DNA of 64,000 nucleotides from positions 45,127-109,126 of the forward strand of contig NZ_STGG01000074.1 in assembly GCF_005222695.1 (NCBI RefSeq), written 5' to 3'. The translations under genes and the position numbers were made by a program. This document shows positions 1 to 8,118 of the stretch, piece after piece. Position 1 is the stretch's first letter. Every line of letters starts with the position of its first letter. The DNA is from Massilia sp. HP4 (GTDB taxonomy: Bacteria; Pseudomonadota; Gammaproteobacteria; Burkholderiales; Burkholderiaceae_D). The notes beneath the pieces were generated by a model. That model saw only the letters and a program-made list of their open reading frames with translations, had not been told where the DNA came from and made no database searches.

Positions 1-1
1 C

Positions 2-934
2 AAGATCGTCGAGCGCAAGGTCGACGTCGGCGCCACCGTCAAGCGCGGCGACGTGCTGATGCGGCTCGATCCGCAAGACTTGCGGCTGGCCGAAAGCCAG
101 GCCCGCGCCACCCTGCGCGCCGCCGAGACCGAACGCGACCTGGCCCAGGCCGACTACAAGCGCCATGTCGACCTGCGCAAGCAGAATTTCGTGAGCCAGG
201 CGGTGCTCGATACGAAGCAGAGCGCCCTGAAGGCGGCGCAAGCCAATGTCGACGCGGCCCGCGCGGGCCTGCGCGGCCAGTCGAACCAGTCCAATTACAC
301 GAGCCTGGCGGCCGACGCCGATGGGGTGGTCACCGCCATCGAGGCCGAAGTCGGGCAGGTGGTGCAACCCGGCACTCCAGTGGTGCGGGTGGCGCGCACC
401 GTCGAGAAGGAAGTGGTGATCGGCATCCCGGAAGACAAGGTCGGTCGATTGCGCGCGGGGGACGAGGTGAGCGTGCGCCTGTGGGCCAACGAGGCCCAGG
501 CCATCCCCGGCAAGATCCGCGAAGTCTCGCCGATGGCCGATCCGGCCACCCGCACCTATACCGTCAAGGTGGCGCTGCCCGAGAATGCCGAGGCGCGCCT
601 GGGCATGACCGCGACCGTCGAACTGGCAACCGGCGGCGATGGGGCGGCGGGCCTGCGCCTGCCCCTGACTGCCCTGGTGCAGCACAAGGGCGGCAGCAGC
701 GTCTGGATCGTCCAGAACGGCGCGGTCAAGCTGGTGCCGGTGCAGGTGGTGGGCCAGGTACGTAATGACGTGCTGGTCACGGGGCAGCTCAGTGGGCAAA
801 TTAGCGCCGGCCAGAATGTCGTCACCGCCGGCGTCAACCTGCTGAGGAACGGCCAGAAGGTGCGCATCCTGACCGCCGACATCTCGCGCCGCGCCGACAC
901 CGAGGCCCTCGTGTCGGGCGAGGACAAGCGATGA
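2..934 (+). CDS. RND efflux periplasmic adaptor (membrane fusion protein), 5' end missing
   Basis: This is the periplasmic adaptor of a tripartite resistance-nodulation-division pump; it bridges the inner-membrane permease and an outer-membrane channel. The frame is open from base 2, so the N-terminus (signal peptide and first lipoyl half) lies outside the window and the GTG at 53 is not the true start. Visible parts are a lipoyl-type segment (VGATVKRGDVLMRLDPQD), an alpha-helical hairpin rich in Ala, Glu and Gln, a second lipoyl half (GQVVQPGTPVVRV) and a beta-barrel with the typical GxVREVSPMADPATRT-like stretch. The stop overlaps the permease ATG (ATGA at 931-934), so the two are translationally coupled. 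Substrate cannot be inferred. Confidence 0.9.
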   Translation, partial: KIVERKVDVGATVKRGDVLMRLDPQDLRLAESQARATLRAAETERDLAQADYKRHVDLRKQNFVSQAVLDTKQSALKAAQANVDAARAGLRGQSNQSNYTSLAADADGVVTAIEAEVGQVVQPGTPVVRVARTVEKEVVIGIPEDKVGRLRAGDEVSVRLWANEAQAIPGKIREVSPMADPATRTYTVKVALPENAEARLGMTATVELATGGDGAAGLRLPLTALVQHKGGSSVWIVQNGAVKLVPVQVVGQVRNDVLVTGQLSGQISAGQNVVTAGVNLLRNGQKVRILTADISRRADTEALVSGEDKR

Positions 935-3900
935 AAGGCTTCAACCTGTCGCGCTGGGCGCTGGAGCACATCCCGCTCACGCGCTTCCTGATCGCCGCCT
1001 GCATGCTGTTCGGGATCCTGAGTTACTTCGAGCTGGGCCAGGACGAGGATCCGCCGTTCACCTTCCGCGCGATGGTGGTGCGCGCCGTGTGGCCGGGCGC
1101 CACCGCCCTGCAGATGGCCGAGCAGGTGACCGACCCGCTCGAGCGCAAACTGCAAGAGACGCCGTATATCCACACCATCCGCAGTTTTTCCAAGCCGGGC
1201 GAGACCACCATCATCCTCGAGCTGCGCGAATCGACGCCGCCCTCCGAGACGCCGGCGGCCTGGTACCAGGTGCGCAAGAAGATCGGCGACATCGCCGGCA
1301 CCCTGCCGCAGGGCGTGATCGGGCCCTTCTTCAACGACGAATTCGGCGACACCTACGGGTCGATCTTCGCGCTGTCCGGCGACGGCTTCACCTATGCCGA
1401 GATGCGCGACTACGCCGACTTCGTGCGCCAGCAACTGCTGCGGGTGCCGCTGGTGGCCAAGGTCGAGCAGTTCGGGGTGCAGAACGAGAAAGTCTATATC
1501 GAGTTCTCGAGCAAGAAATTCGCCCAGCTGGGCGTGCCGTTCGAGCAGATCGTCAACCAGATCGCGACCCAGAACGGGGTCGAGGCCAGCGGCGTGCTGG
1601 TGACGCCGACCGATAATCTCCAGGTGCGCGTCACGGGCGCGCTGCGCACCCTGGGCCAGATCGAAGACCTGCAGCTGCGCGCCGGCGGCACCACCTTCCG
1701 CCTGGGCGATTTCGCCACCGTGAAACGCGGCTACCAGGATCCGCCGGCAGAGAAGATGCGCTTCAATGGCAAGGAAGTGATCGGCCTGGGCGTGTCGATG
1801 GAGAAGGGCGGTAATATCATCACCATGGGCGAGGGCCTGACGGCCACGGTCGACCGCATCCGCGCCCAGCTCCCGGTCGGCATCGAGCTCGAACGGGTGG
1901 CGGACCAGCCGCAGGCCGTGACGGCCTCGGTCGGCGAGTTCGTCAAGGTGCTGATCGAGGCGGTGGTGATCGTGCTGGCGGTGTCCTTCCTGGCCCTGGG
2001 CCTGCACACCAAGCCGAAATGGCGGGTCGACGTCTATCCTGGCCTGGTGGTGGCGCTGTCGATCCCGCTGGTGCTGGCGATCACCTTCCTGTTCATGCGC
2101 ATGCTCGACATCTCGCTGCACAAGATCTCGCTCGGCGCCCTGATCATCGCCCTGGGCCTGTTGGTGGACGATGCCATCATCGCGGTCGAAATGATGGTAC
2201 GTAAGATGGAAGAAGGCCTGTCGCGCTTCGAGGCGGCCACCTTCGCCTACACCTCGACCGCGATGCCGATGCTGACCGGGACCCTGATCACGGCGGCCGG
2301 CTTCCTGCCGATCGGCCTGGCCGAATCGGCGGCCGGCGAATACACGTTCACGATGTTCTCGGTGAACGGGTTGGCGCTCCTGATCTCGTGGGTGGTGGCT
2401 GTCACGTTTACACCTTATATCGGCTTCCTGCTCCTGAAAGTCAAGCCGCATGCGGCGAAGGGTGAACAAGAGGGCGGTCACCACGACGTCTTCGATTCGC
2501 CCGGCTACCAGCGTTTCCGGCGCCTGGTGAGCCGCTGCGTCGAGTGGCGCAAGACCACGATTGCCCTGAGCCTGGGCGTGTTCGCGCTGGGTGTGTTCGG
2601 CTTCAATTTCATCGAGAAGCAGTTCTTCCCGGATTCGAGCCGCCCCGAATTGATGGTCGAGATGTGGTCGCCCGAGGGCACGAGTTTCGTCGCCAACGAG
2701 GCGGTCGTGAAGCGCTTCGAAGCGTTTCTCGCCCGGCAGGAGGGCGTGCAGAGCGTGACGAGTTACGTCGGCACCGGCAGCCCGCGCTTCTACCTGCCGC
2801 TGGACCAGATCTTCCCGCAGTCGAACGTCTCGCAGCTGGTGGTGCTGCCGGTCGATACGGCCGCGCGCGAGCGCCTGCGCATGAAGATCATCGAGGTCTT
2901 CAAGACCGACTTCCCCGAGGTGCGCGGCCGCGTAAAACTTCTCCCGAACGGGCCGCCGGTGCCGTATCCGGTGCAGTTCCAGGTGCTGGGCCCGGACATC
3001 GGCGTGGTGCGCACCATCGCCGACCAGGTCAAGGAAATCATGGCCGCCAACCCGAATACGGTCGGGTTGAACGACAACTGGAATGAATCGGTCAAGGTGC
3101 TGCGCCTGGACCTCGACCAGGACAAGCTGCGCGCGCTGGGCGTGACTTCGCAATCGGTGCGGCAGGTCGTCCAGACCACGCTGACCGGCACCCCGATCGG
3201 CCAGTTCCGCGAATCGAACCGCCTGATCGACATGGTGGTGCGCCAGCCGATCGAAGAACGTTCGACCATCACGCGCCTGTCGGAGGCCCTCGTGCCGACC
3301 GCCGGCGGACGGGCCGTCACCATCGGCCAGGTCGCGCGGGTGCAGTTCGTATGGGAACCGGGCGTCGTCTGGCGCGAGGGCCGCGAGTGGGCGATCATGG
3401 TGCAATCCGATGTGATGGAGGGTATCCAGGGGCCGACCGTGACCGACCAGGTCGATGCGAAGCTGGCCGGGATCCGCGCAAGGCTGCCGGCCGGCTACCG
3501 TGTAATGGTGGAGGGCGCCGCGGCCGACAGCGCCGACGCCGAAGCCTCGATCATGGCCAATGTGCCGCTGGTGCTGTTCATCACATTCACCTTGCTGATG
3601 CTCCAGCTGCACAGCTTCTCGCGTTCGCTGCTGGTATTCCTCACGGGGCCACTGGGCGTGGCCGGGGCGGCGATGGCGCTGCTGATCCTGGACCGGCCGT
3701 TCGGCTTCGTTGCCAACCTGGGCGTGATCGCCTTGTTCGGCATGATCATCCGTAACTCGGTGATCCTGGTGGACCAGATCGAGCATGACATCGCCAGCGG
3801 CAGCCATCCGTGGGATGCGATCGTGGAATCGGCCGTGCGGCGTTGCCGGCCGATCCTGCTGACGGCGGCCGCGGCGGCGCTGGCCATGATTCCGTTATCG

Positions 3901-4029
3901 CGCTCGACATTCTGGGGGCCGATGGCGGTGGCGATCATGGGTGGCTTGATCGTGGCGACGGCGTTGACCTTGCTGTTCTTGCCGGCGCTGTATGCCTTGT
4001 GGTTCCGCGTCAAGAAACCGGAGGCGTAA
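931..4029 (+). CDS. RND efflux permease subunit (AcrB/HAE1-like)
   Basis: Proton-driven inner-membrane exporter of 1032 residues, the usual length for the HAE1 branch of RND permeases. The N-terminal helix is followed by a long periplasmic porter loop (QDEDPPFTFRAMVVRA is typical of this branch). The proton-relay pair in TM4 is visible as LLVDDAIIAVE, Asp413-Asp414. The second half repeats the topology, with the TM10-11 stretch containing FGMIIRNSVILVDQIEHD. It overlaps the adaptor gene by four bases. A 9-bp GC stem with a weak T tract follows the stop. No regulator of the pump is in view, and the drug or metal specificity cannot be read from sequence alone. Confidence 0.94.
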   Translation: MKGFNLSRWALEHIPLTRFLIAACMLFGILSYFELGQDEDPPFTFRAMVVRAVWPGATALQMAEQVTDPLERKLQETPYIHTIRSFSKPGETTIILELRESTPPSETPAAWYQVRKKIGDIAGTLPQGVIGPFFNDEFGDTYGSIFALSGDGFTYAEMRDYADFVRQQLLRVPLVAKVEQFGVQNEKVYIEFSSKKFAQLGVPFEQIVNQIATQNGVEASGVLVTPTDNLQVRVTGALRTLGQIEDLQLRAGGTTFRLGDFATVKRGYQDPPAEKMRFNGKEVIGLGVSMEKGGNIITMGEGLTATVDRIRAQLPVGIELERVADQPQAVTASVGEFVKVLIEAVVIVLAVSFLALGLHTKPKWRVDVYPGLVVALSIPLVLAITFLFMRMLDISLHKISLGALIIALGLLVDDAIIAVEMMVRKMEEGLSRFEAATFAYTSTAMPMLTGTLITAAGFLPIGLAESAAGEYTFTMFSVNGLALLISWVVAVTFTPYIGFLLLKVKPHAAKGEQEGGHHDVFDSPGYQRFRRLVSRCVEWRKTTIALSLGVFALGVFGFNFIEKQFFPDSSRPELMVEMWSPEGTSFVANEAVVKRFEAFLARQEGVQSVTSYVGTGSPRFYLPLDQIFPQSNVSQLVVLPVDTAARERLRMKIIEVFKTDFPEVRGRVKLLPNGPPVPYPVQFQVLGPDIGVVRTIADQVKEIMAANPNTVGLNDNWNESVKVLRLDLDQDKLRALGVTSQSVRQVVQTTLTGTPIGQFRESNRLIDMVVRQPIEERSTITRLSEALVPTAGGRAVTIGQVARVQFVWEPGVVWREGREWAIMVQSDVMEGIQGPTVTDQVDAKLAGIRARLPAGYRVMVEGAAADSADAEASIMANVPLVLFITFTLLMLQLHSFSRSLLVFLTGPLGVAGAAMALLILDRPFGFVANLGVIALFGMIIRNSVILVDQIEHDIASGSHPWDAIVESAVRRCRPILLTAAAAALAMIPLSRSTFWGPMAVAIMGGLIVATALTLLFLPALYALWFRVKKPEA

Positions 4030-4030
4030 G

Positions 4031-4054
4031 GAAGGCGGCCGCGCCGCCTTCTTT
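4031..4054 (+). terminator. Possible intrinsic terminator after the RND permease
   Basis: A perfect 9-bp inverted repeat, GAAGGCGGC with GCCGCCTTC and a 3-nt loop, begins one base after the permease stop codon. The following tract is only TTTAT, so termination may be inefficient. Confidence 0.55.
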
Positions 4055-4231
4055 ATGGATGAGCTGACATATTCATTGCGCCATACCTCGCACACTAAAA
4101 ATGATGCCCAATAGTGTCAGAAATTCCAGTAAAATAATCGTTTGAAGTTGTAGCCCCTAAACATTGGAGTGCAGGGCGGCCGGTTTCACTGTCGGTCGTC
4201 CTTTGTTTTTGTGGCAATTATGCAATCCTGA

Positions 4232-4318
4232 GCGAGGATGGCGAAATTGGTAGACGCACCAGGTTTAGGTCCTGACGCCAGCAATGGTGTGGGGGTTCGA
4301 GTCCCCCTCCTCGCACCA
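4232..4318 (+). tRNA. tRNA-Leu (anticodon UAG)
   Basis: The acceptor stem GCGAGGA at 4232-4238 pairs with TCCTCGC at 4308-4314, followed by an A discriminator and an encoded CCA (4316-4318). The long variable arm expected of a class II tRNA is present, and the T arm reads GGGGTTCGAGTCCCC. The anticodon loop is TTTAGGT, giving UAG, which reads CUN leucine codons. The outermost anticodon-stem pair looks like C-A. The gene lies 31 nt upstream of tig. Confidence 0.95.
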
Positions 4319-4349
4319 CGAATAATTATTTTTTTGGACGATTTTTACA

Positions 4350-5690
4350 ATGGCAACTGCAGTCGAAACCCTGGGTAAACTCGAGCGTCGCTTGACGATC
4401 TCTTTTCCGGTCGCTGACGTCCGTACCGAAGTCGAAAAGCGCCTGAAACAGCAGGCCAAGACGGCCCGCGCGCCGGGTTTCCGTCCAGGCAAAGTGCCCC
4501 TCAAGATGGTCGCTGCCCAGTACGGCTACCAGATCGAAACCGATGTGCTGAACGACAAGGTCGGCCGCGCTTTCAACGAAGCCGCCGTCGAGAACGAACT
4601 GCGCGTTGCCGGTTTCCCGAAAATCGAACCGAAGCAAGACGCTGAAGAAGGCACGCTGTCGTTCGACGCCACCTTCGAAGTCTACCCTGAAGTCGTGATC
4701 GGCGACCTGGCCGCCGTCGAAGTCGAGACCGTCGGCACCGACGTCAGCGACGTCGAGATCGACAAGACCATCGACATCCTGCGCAAGCAGCGCGTGCACT
4801 ACCACACCAAGGGTGAAGCGGGCGAACACGGCACCGGCGGCGACGCCGTGGCTGCCAATGGCGACCGCGTGACCGTCGACTTCGTCGGCACCCTGGACGG
4901 CGTCGAATTCGCCGGCGGCAAGGCTGAAGACTACGCCTTCGTGCTGGGCGAAGGCCGCATGCTGCCAGAATTCGAAGCAGCGACCGTGGGCCTGAAAGTC
5001 GGCGAAAGCAAGACCTTCCCGCTGGCCTTCCCAGAGGACTACCATGGCAAGGACGTGGCCGGTAAAACCGCCGAGTTCACCATCACCCTGAAGGGTCTGG
5101 AATGGGCGCACATGCCAGAAGTCGATGCTGAATTCGCCCAATCGCTGGGCATCGAAGACGGCTCGATCGAAAAAATGCGCGAAGACATCAAGGTCAACCT
5201 GGAACGCGAAGTGCGCGCCCGTGTCAAAGCACGTAACAAGGAAGCCGTGATGGACGCCCTGGTCAAGTCGACCGAACTGGACGTGCCGCAAGTCATGATC
5301 GAGCAGGATTCCGAGCGCCTGGCCGACATGACCCGCCAGGACATGGCCCAGCGCGGCATGGACGTGTCCAAGCTGCCATTCCCGGCCGAGATGTTCAAGG
5401 ACAAGGCAGAGCGCCGCGTTCGCCTGGGCCTGATCCTGTCGCAACTGGTCGCCGACAACAACCTGCAAGCGACCCAAGACCAGGTGAAAGCGCAGATCGA
5501 AGACTTCTCGCAAAGCTACGAAGACCCGAAAGAAGTGCTCAAGTACTACTTCAGCGACCGTCGCCGCCTGGGTGAAGTCGAAGCTCTTGTATTGGAAGAA
5601 AACGTCGTCAACTATGTACTCGGCAAGGCGAAAGTGTCGACCAAGACCATCGCTTTCGATGAACTGATGGGCAGCGTCCCGCAGGCCTGA
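4350..5690 (+). CDS. tig: Trigger factor, ribosome-associated chaperone and prolyl isomerase
   Basis: Trigger factor binds ribosomal protein uL23 at the tunnel exit and shields nascent chains. The 446-residue length is typical. The N-terminal ribosome-binding domain carries the signature GFRPGKVP (about residues 44-51) in a basic segment. The middle FKBP-type isomerase domain follows (NGDRVTVDFVGTLDGVEFAGG, roughly residues 170-190), then the helical C-terminal arm domain. It sits directly after tRNA-Leu and is followed by a strong terminator, then clpP and clpX, the order common in proteobacteria. The start is the ATG closely preceding the conserved N-terminal segment; no strong Shine-Dalgarno is visible (only gacgat upstream). 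Confidence 0.97.
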   Translation: MATAVETLGKLERRLTISFPVADVRTEVEKRLKQQAKTARAPGFRPGKVPLKMVAAQYGYQIETDVLNDKVGRAFNEAAVENELRVAGFPKIEPKQDAEEGTLSFDATFEVYPEVVIGDLAAVEVETVGTDVSDVEIDKTIDILRKQRVHYHTKGEAGEHGTGGDAVAANGDRVTVDFVGTLDGVEFAGGKAEDYAFVLGEGRMLPEFEAATVGLKVGESKTFPLAFPEDYHGKDVAGKTAEFTITLKGLEWAHMPEVDAEFAQSLGIEDGSIEKMREDIKVNLEREVRARVKARNKEAVMDALVKSTELDVPQVMIEQDSERLADMTRQDMAQRGMDVSKLPFPAEMFKDKAERRVRLGLILSQLVADNNLQATQDQVKAQIEDFSQSYEDPKEVLKYYFSDRRRLGEVEALVLEENVVNYVLGKAKVSTKTIAFDELMGSVPQA

Positions 5691-5701
5691 GGAATCGAAC
5701 T

Positions 5702-5729
5702 TGCCGGCCTCCAGGGCCGGCATTTTTTT
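5702..5729 (+). terminator. Intrinsic terminator after tig
   Basis: Perfect 8-bp stem TGCCGGCC/GGCCGGCA with a 5-nt loop followed by seven T residues. It separates tig from clpP. Confidence 0.9.
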
Positions 5730-5760
5730 CCATGGCCTTTTTATAAGGAACGAGACAGGT

Positions 5761-6384
5761 ATGATTCGTAATCCGGCATTGGATACACAAGCACTCGGCA
5801 TGGTGCCGATGGTGATCGAACAGAGTGGCCGCGGCGAGCGCGCCTATGACATCTATTCGCGCCTCTTGAAAGAGCGCGTGATTTTCCTGGTCGGTCCTGT
5901 CAACGACCAGATGGCGAACCTGATCGTCGCCCAGATGCTGTTCCTGGAAAGTGAAAATCCTGACAAGGATATTTCGCTCTACATTAACTCCCCGGGCGGT
6001 TCGGTCTCGGCGGGCCTGGCGATCTTCGACACGATGAACTTCATCAAGCCCGACGTATCGACCCTGTGCACCGGCCTGGCCGCCTCGATGGGCGCCTTCC
6101 TGCTGGCAGCAGGCGCCAAGGGCAAGCGTTTCTCGCTGCCGAACTCGCGCGTGATGATTCACCAGCCATCGGGTGGATCGCAGGGTATGGCTTCGGATAT
6201 CGAAATCCAGGCCAAGGAAATCCTGTACCTGCGCGAGCGCCTGGCGCGCATCATGGCCGATAACACCGGCCAGAGCATCGAGCAGATCCACAAGGACACC
6301 GACCGCGATCGCTTCATGTCCGCTGAAGAATCCGTCGAATATGGCATGATCGACAAGGTCCTGACCAGCCGCGGCCAAGCCTGA
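5761..6384 (+). CDS. clpP: ATP-dependent Clp protease proteolytic subunit
   Basis: Serine peptidase that forms the double heptameric barrel fed by ClpX or ClpA. The chosen start is the ATG at 5761, preceded by aaggaacgag, giving 207 residues, the family length; an upstream in-frame start at 5701 would put the terminator hairpin into the coding region. The catalytic triad is visible as Ser109 (GLAASMGAF), His134 (VMIHQPSGG) and Asp183 (DRDRF), matching E. coli spacing. The short N-terminal propeptide region before the axial loop is present. The gene is followed by its own terminator, so clpX can be transcribed separately. Confidence 0.97.
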   Translation: MIRNPALDTQALGMVPMVIEQSGRGERAYDIYSRLLKERVIFLVGPVNDQMANLIVAQMLFLESENPDKDISLYINSPGGSVSAGLAIFDTMNFIKPDVSTLCTGLAASMGAFLLAAGAKGKRFSLPNSRVMIHQPSGGSQGMASDIEIQAKEILYLRERLARIMADNTGQSIEQIHKDTDRDRFMSAEESVEYGMIDKVLTSRGQA

Positions 6385-6406
6385 CCCCGCAATAGGTGTT
6401 GGAAAA

Positions 6407-6445
6407 AAACGCCCGGACGCGATCACGTTCGGGCGTTTGTTTTTT
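6407..6445 (+). terminator. Intrinsic terminator after clpP
   Basis: AAACGCCCG at 6407-6415 pairs with CGGGCGTTT at 6430-6438, with four further inner pairs including one G-T. A T-rich tract to 6445 follows. Confidence 0.9.
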
Positions 6446-6512
6446 ATTTCGGGTAGCATGGTCGTACGTGCACGAGTTGCGTTGCCAAGGCGGCGTGTCA
6501 TATTCATACTTG

Positions 6513-6551
6513 TTGCACGGACTTGTTACATGCCCGTATAAGCGTTATATT
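6513..6551 (+). promoter_or_regulatory. Two overlapping sigma70-like promoters for clpX
   Basis: Candidate 1 has TTGTTA (6523-6528), a 17-nt spacer and TATATT (6546-6551). Candidate 2 has TTGCAC (6513-6518), an 18-nt spacer and TATAAG (6537-6542). Both lie in the clpP-clpX gap behind the clpP terminator, so independent clpX transcription is plausible. They were identified by eye only. Confidence 0.5.
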
Positions 6552-6579
6552 CACAGCAATTCAATAGAGTCCTGCCCCC

Positions 6580-7848
6580 ATGTCAGACAAAAAATCCTCC
6601 AGCGGCGAAAAACTTCTGTACTGCTCGTTCTGCGGAAAGAGCCAGCACGAAGTCAAGAAGCTGATCGCGGGACCGTCGGTGTTCATCTGCGATGAATGCA
6701 TCGACCTGTGCAACGACATCATCCGCGATGAAACGTCGAACGTCGAAACGGTGGCGGGCGCCAAGTCCGACCTGCCGACGCCCCACGAAATCACCGAACT
6801 GCTCGACCAGTACGTGATTGGCCAGCAAACGGCCAAGCGCATCCTGTCGGTGGCGGTGTACAACCATTACAAACGCCTCAAGCACCTGGGCAAGAAAGAC
6901 GAAGTCGAACTGGCCAAGAGCAATATCTTGCTGGTCGGCCCAACCGGTTCGGGCAAGACCCTGCTGGCCCAGACCCTGGCGCGCATGCTCAACGTGCCGT
7001 TCGTGATCGCCGATGCGACCACGCTGACCGAAGCCGGTTATGTCGGCGAAGACGTCGAGAACATCATCCAGAAGCTGCTGCAAAGTTGCAACTATGAGGT
7101 CGAAAAAGCCCAGCGCGGCATCGTTTACATCGACGAGATCGACAAGATTTCGCGCAAGTCCGACAATCCGTCGATCACCCGCGATGTATCGGGCGAGGGC
7201 GTGCAGCAGGCGCTGCTGAAACTGATCGAAGGCACGATGGCCTCGGTGCCGCCACAAGGTGGCCGCAAGCATCCGAACCAGGACTTCGTGCAGATCGACA
7301 CGACCAACATCATGTTCATCTGCGGCGGCGCCTTCGACGGCCTGGCCAAGGTGATCCAGAGCCGTTCGGTCAAGAGCGGCATCGGTTTCGGCGCCACGGT
7401 CAAGAGCCTGGACGACGGCTATAATGCCGAGATCCTGCTCGAAGCCGAGCCAGAAGACCTGATCAAGTTCGGCCTGATCCCCGAGCTGGTCGGTCGCCTG
7501 CCGGTCGTGGCTGCCCTCTCCGAGCTGACCGAGGAAGCGCTGATCCAGATCCTGATCGAGCCGAAGAACGCGCTGATCAAGCAGTATTCGAAGCTGCTCG
7601 AGATGGAAGGCGCCGAACTGGAAATTCGTCCTGCGGCCCTGCATGCGATCGCCAAGAAGGCGCTGGCGCGCAAGACCGGCGCCCGCGGCCTGCGTTCGAT
7701 TCTCGAACACGCGCTGCTGGACGTGATGTATGAATTGCCAAGCCAGCAAAACGTCGTGAAAGTCGTGATCGATGAAAATACGATCACGAATGGCGCGAAA
7801 CCTTTGCTGATTTATAGCGAAACCGCGAAGGCGTCCGGAGAGAACTGA
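6580..7848 (+). CDS. clpX: ClpX, AAA+ unfoldase of the ClpXP protease
   Basis: ClpX recognises tagged substrates, unfolds them and threads them into ClpP. The 422-residue protein begins with the zinc-binding domain (Cys15, Cys18, Cys37, Cys40). It continues with the AAA+ module: Walker A GPTGSGKT at 120-127, the GYVG pore loop near 153-156, and Walker B IVYIDEID with Asp185-Glu186. Sensor and arginine-finger regions follow (GLIPELVGRLPV). The IGF-type ClpP-docking loop appears as GIGFGA. The ATG start gives the expected zinc-domain spacing. It sits between two terminators with its own candidate promoters. Confidence 0.98.
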   Translation: MSDKKSSSGEKLLYCSFCGKSQHEVKKLIAGPSVFICDECIDLCNDIIRDETSNVETVAGAKSDLPTPHEITELLDQYVIGQQTAKRILSVAVYNHYKRLKHLGKKDEVELAKSNILLVGPTGSGKTLLAQTLARMLNVPFVIADATTLTEAGYVGEDVENIIQKLLQSCNYEVEKAQRGIVYIDEIDKISRKSDNPSITRDVSGEGVQQALLKLIEGTMASVPPQGGRKHPNQDFVQIDTTNIMFICGGAFDGLAKVIQSRSVKSGIGFGATVKSLDDGYNAEILLEAEPEDLIKFGLIPELVGRLPVVAALSELTEEALIQILIEPKNALIKQYSKLLEMEGAELEIRPAALHAIAKKALARKTGARGLRSILEHALLDVMYELPSQQNVVKVVIDENTITNGAKPLLIYSETAKASGEN

Positions 7849-7877
7849 AAAACGCCGCACGTACGCCACAAAAAGGC

Positions 7878-7905
7878 TTGCCGTGCGGACTTAACTCGGT
7901 ACAAT
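7878..7905 (+). promoter_or_regulatory. Candidate promoter in the clpX-lon gap, upstream of a terminator
   Basis: TTGCCG (7878-7883), a 16-nt spacer and TACAAT (7900-7905). It lies upstream of the hairpin at 7937-7973, so any transcript from it would meet that terminator before lon. Confidence 0.3.
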
Positions 7906-7936
7906 CAATCTCAATAAAAGACGCAGGCTTCATTCG

Positions 7937-7973
7937 AAAAGCCACTCGCGGTGCGCCGCGCGGTGGCTTTTTT
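7937..7973 (+). terminator. Intrinsic terminator between clpX and lon
   Basis: AAAAGCCAC (7937-7945) pairs with GTGGCTTTT (7963-7971), giving a 9-bp stem over a GC-rich loop, followed by a T run. Confidence 0.85.
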
Positions 7974-8019
7974 CGTTTTGAATGCGGCTTTTATTGGAAG
8001 GGCTATATTCTTCGACAAG

Positions 8020-8048
8020 TTGAAGTTCTTTTACTTGCAGAAAATATT
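8020..8048 (+). promoter_or_regulatory. Weak candidate promoter for lon
   Basis: TTGAAG (8020-8025), 17-nt spacer, AATATT (8043-8048). It sits after the terminator and about 70 nt before the lon start. No clear sigma32-type -10 was recognised. Confidence 0.25.
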
Positions 8049-8118
8049 TTAGCGAGCGGTCTTGAGTTTCGACTGTCCAGCGCCCAACTTCAGCTACACG
8101 CTTTTTATAAGGTATGCC

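Noticed and set aside
556..3807. A 1083-codon open frame on the minus strand
   Set aside because: It runs antisense through the RND permease gene, is low in hydrophobic runs and rich in His, Arg, Gln and Asp, as expected for the shadow of a high-GC gene, and has no recognisable domain.
4150..4200. Possible hairpin or promoter before tRNA-Leu (GGCGGCCGG...CGGTCGTCC, then TTTGTTTTT)
   Set aside because: The stem has several mismatches and no clear promoter hexamers were found, so I could not support either a terminator or a promoter.
5701..5760. N-terminal extension of clpP
   Set aside because: The extra codons would cover the tig terminator hairpin; the ATG at 5761 has a ribosome site and gives the family length.
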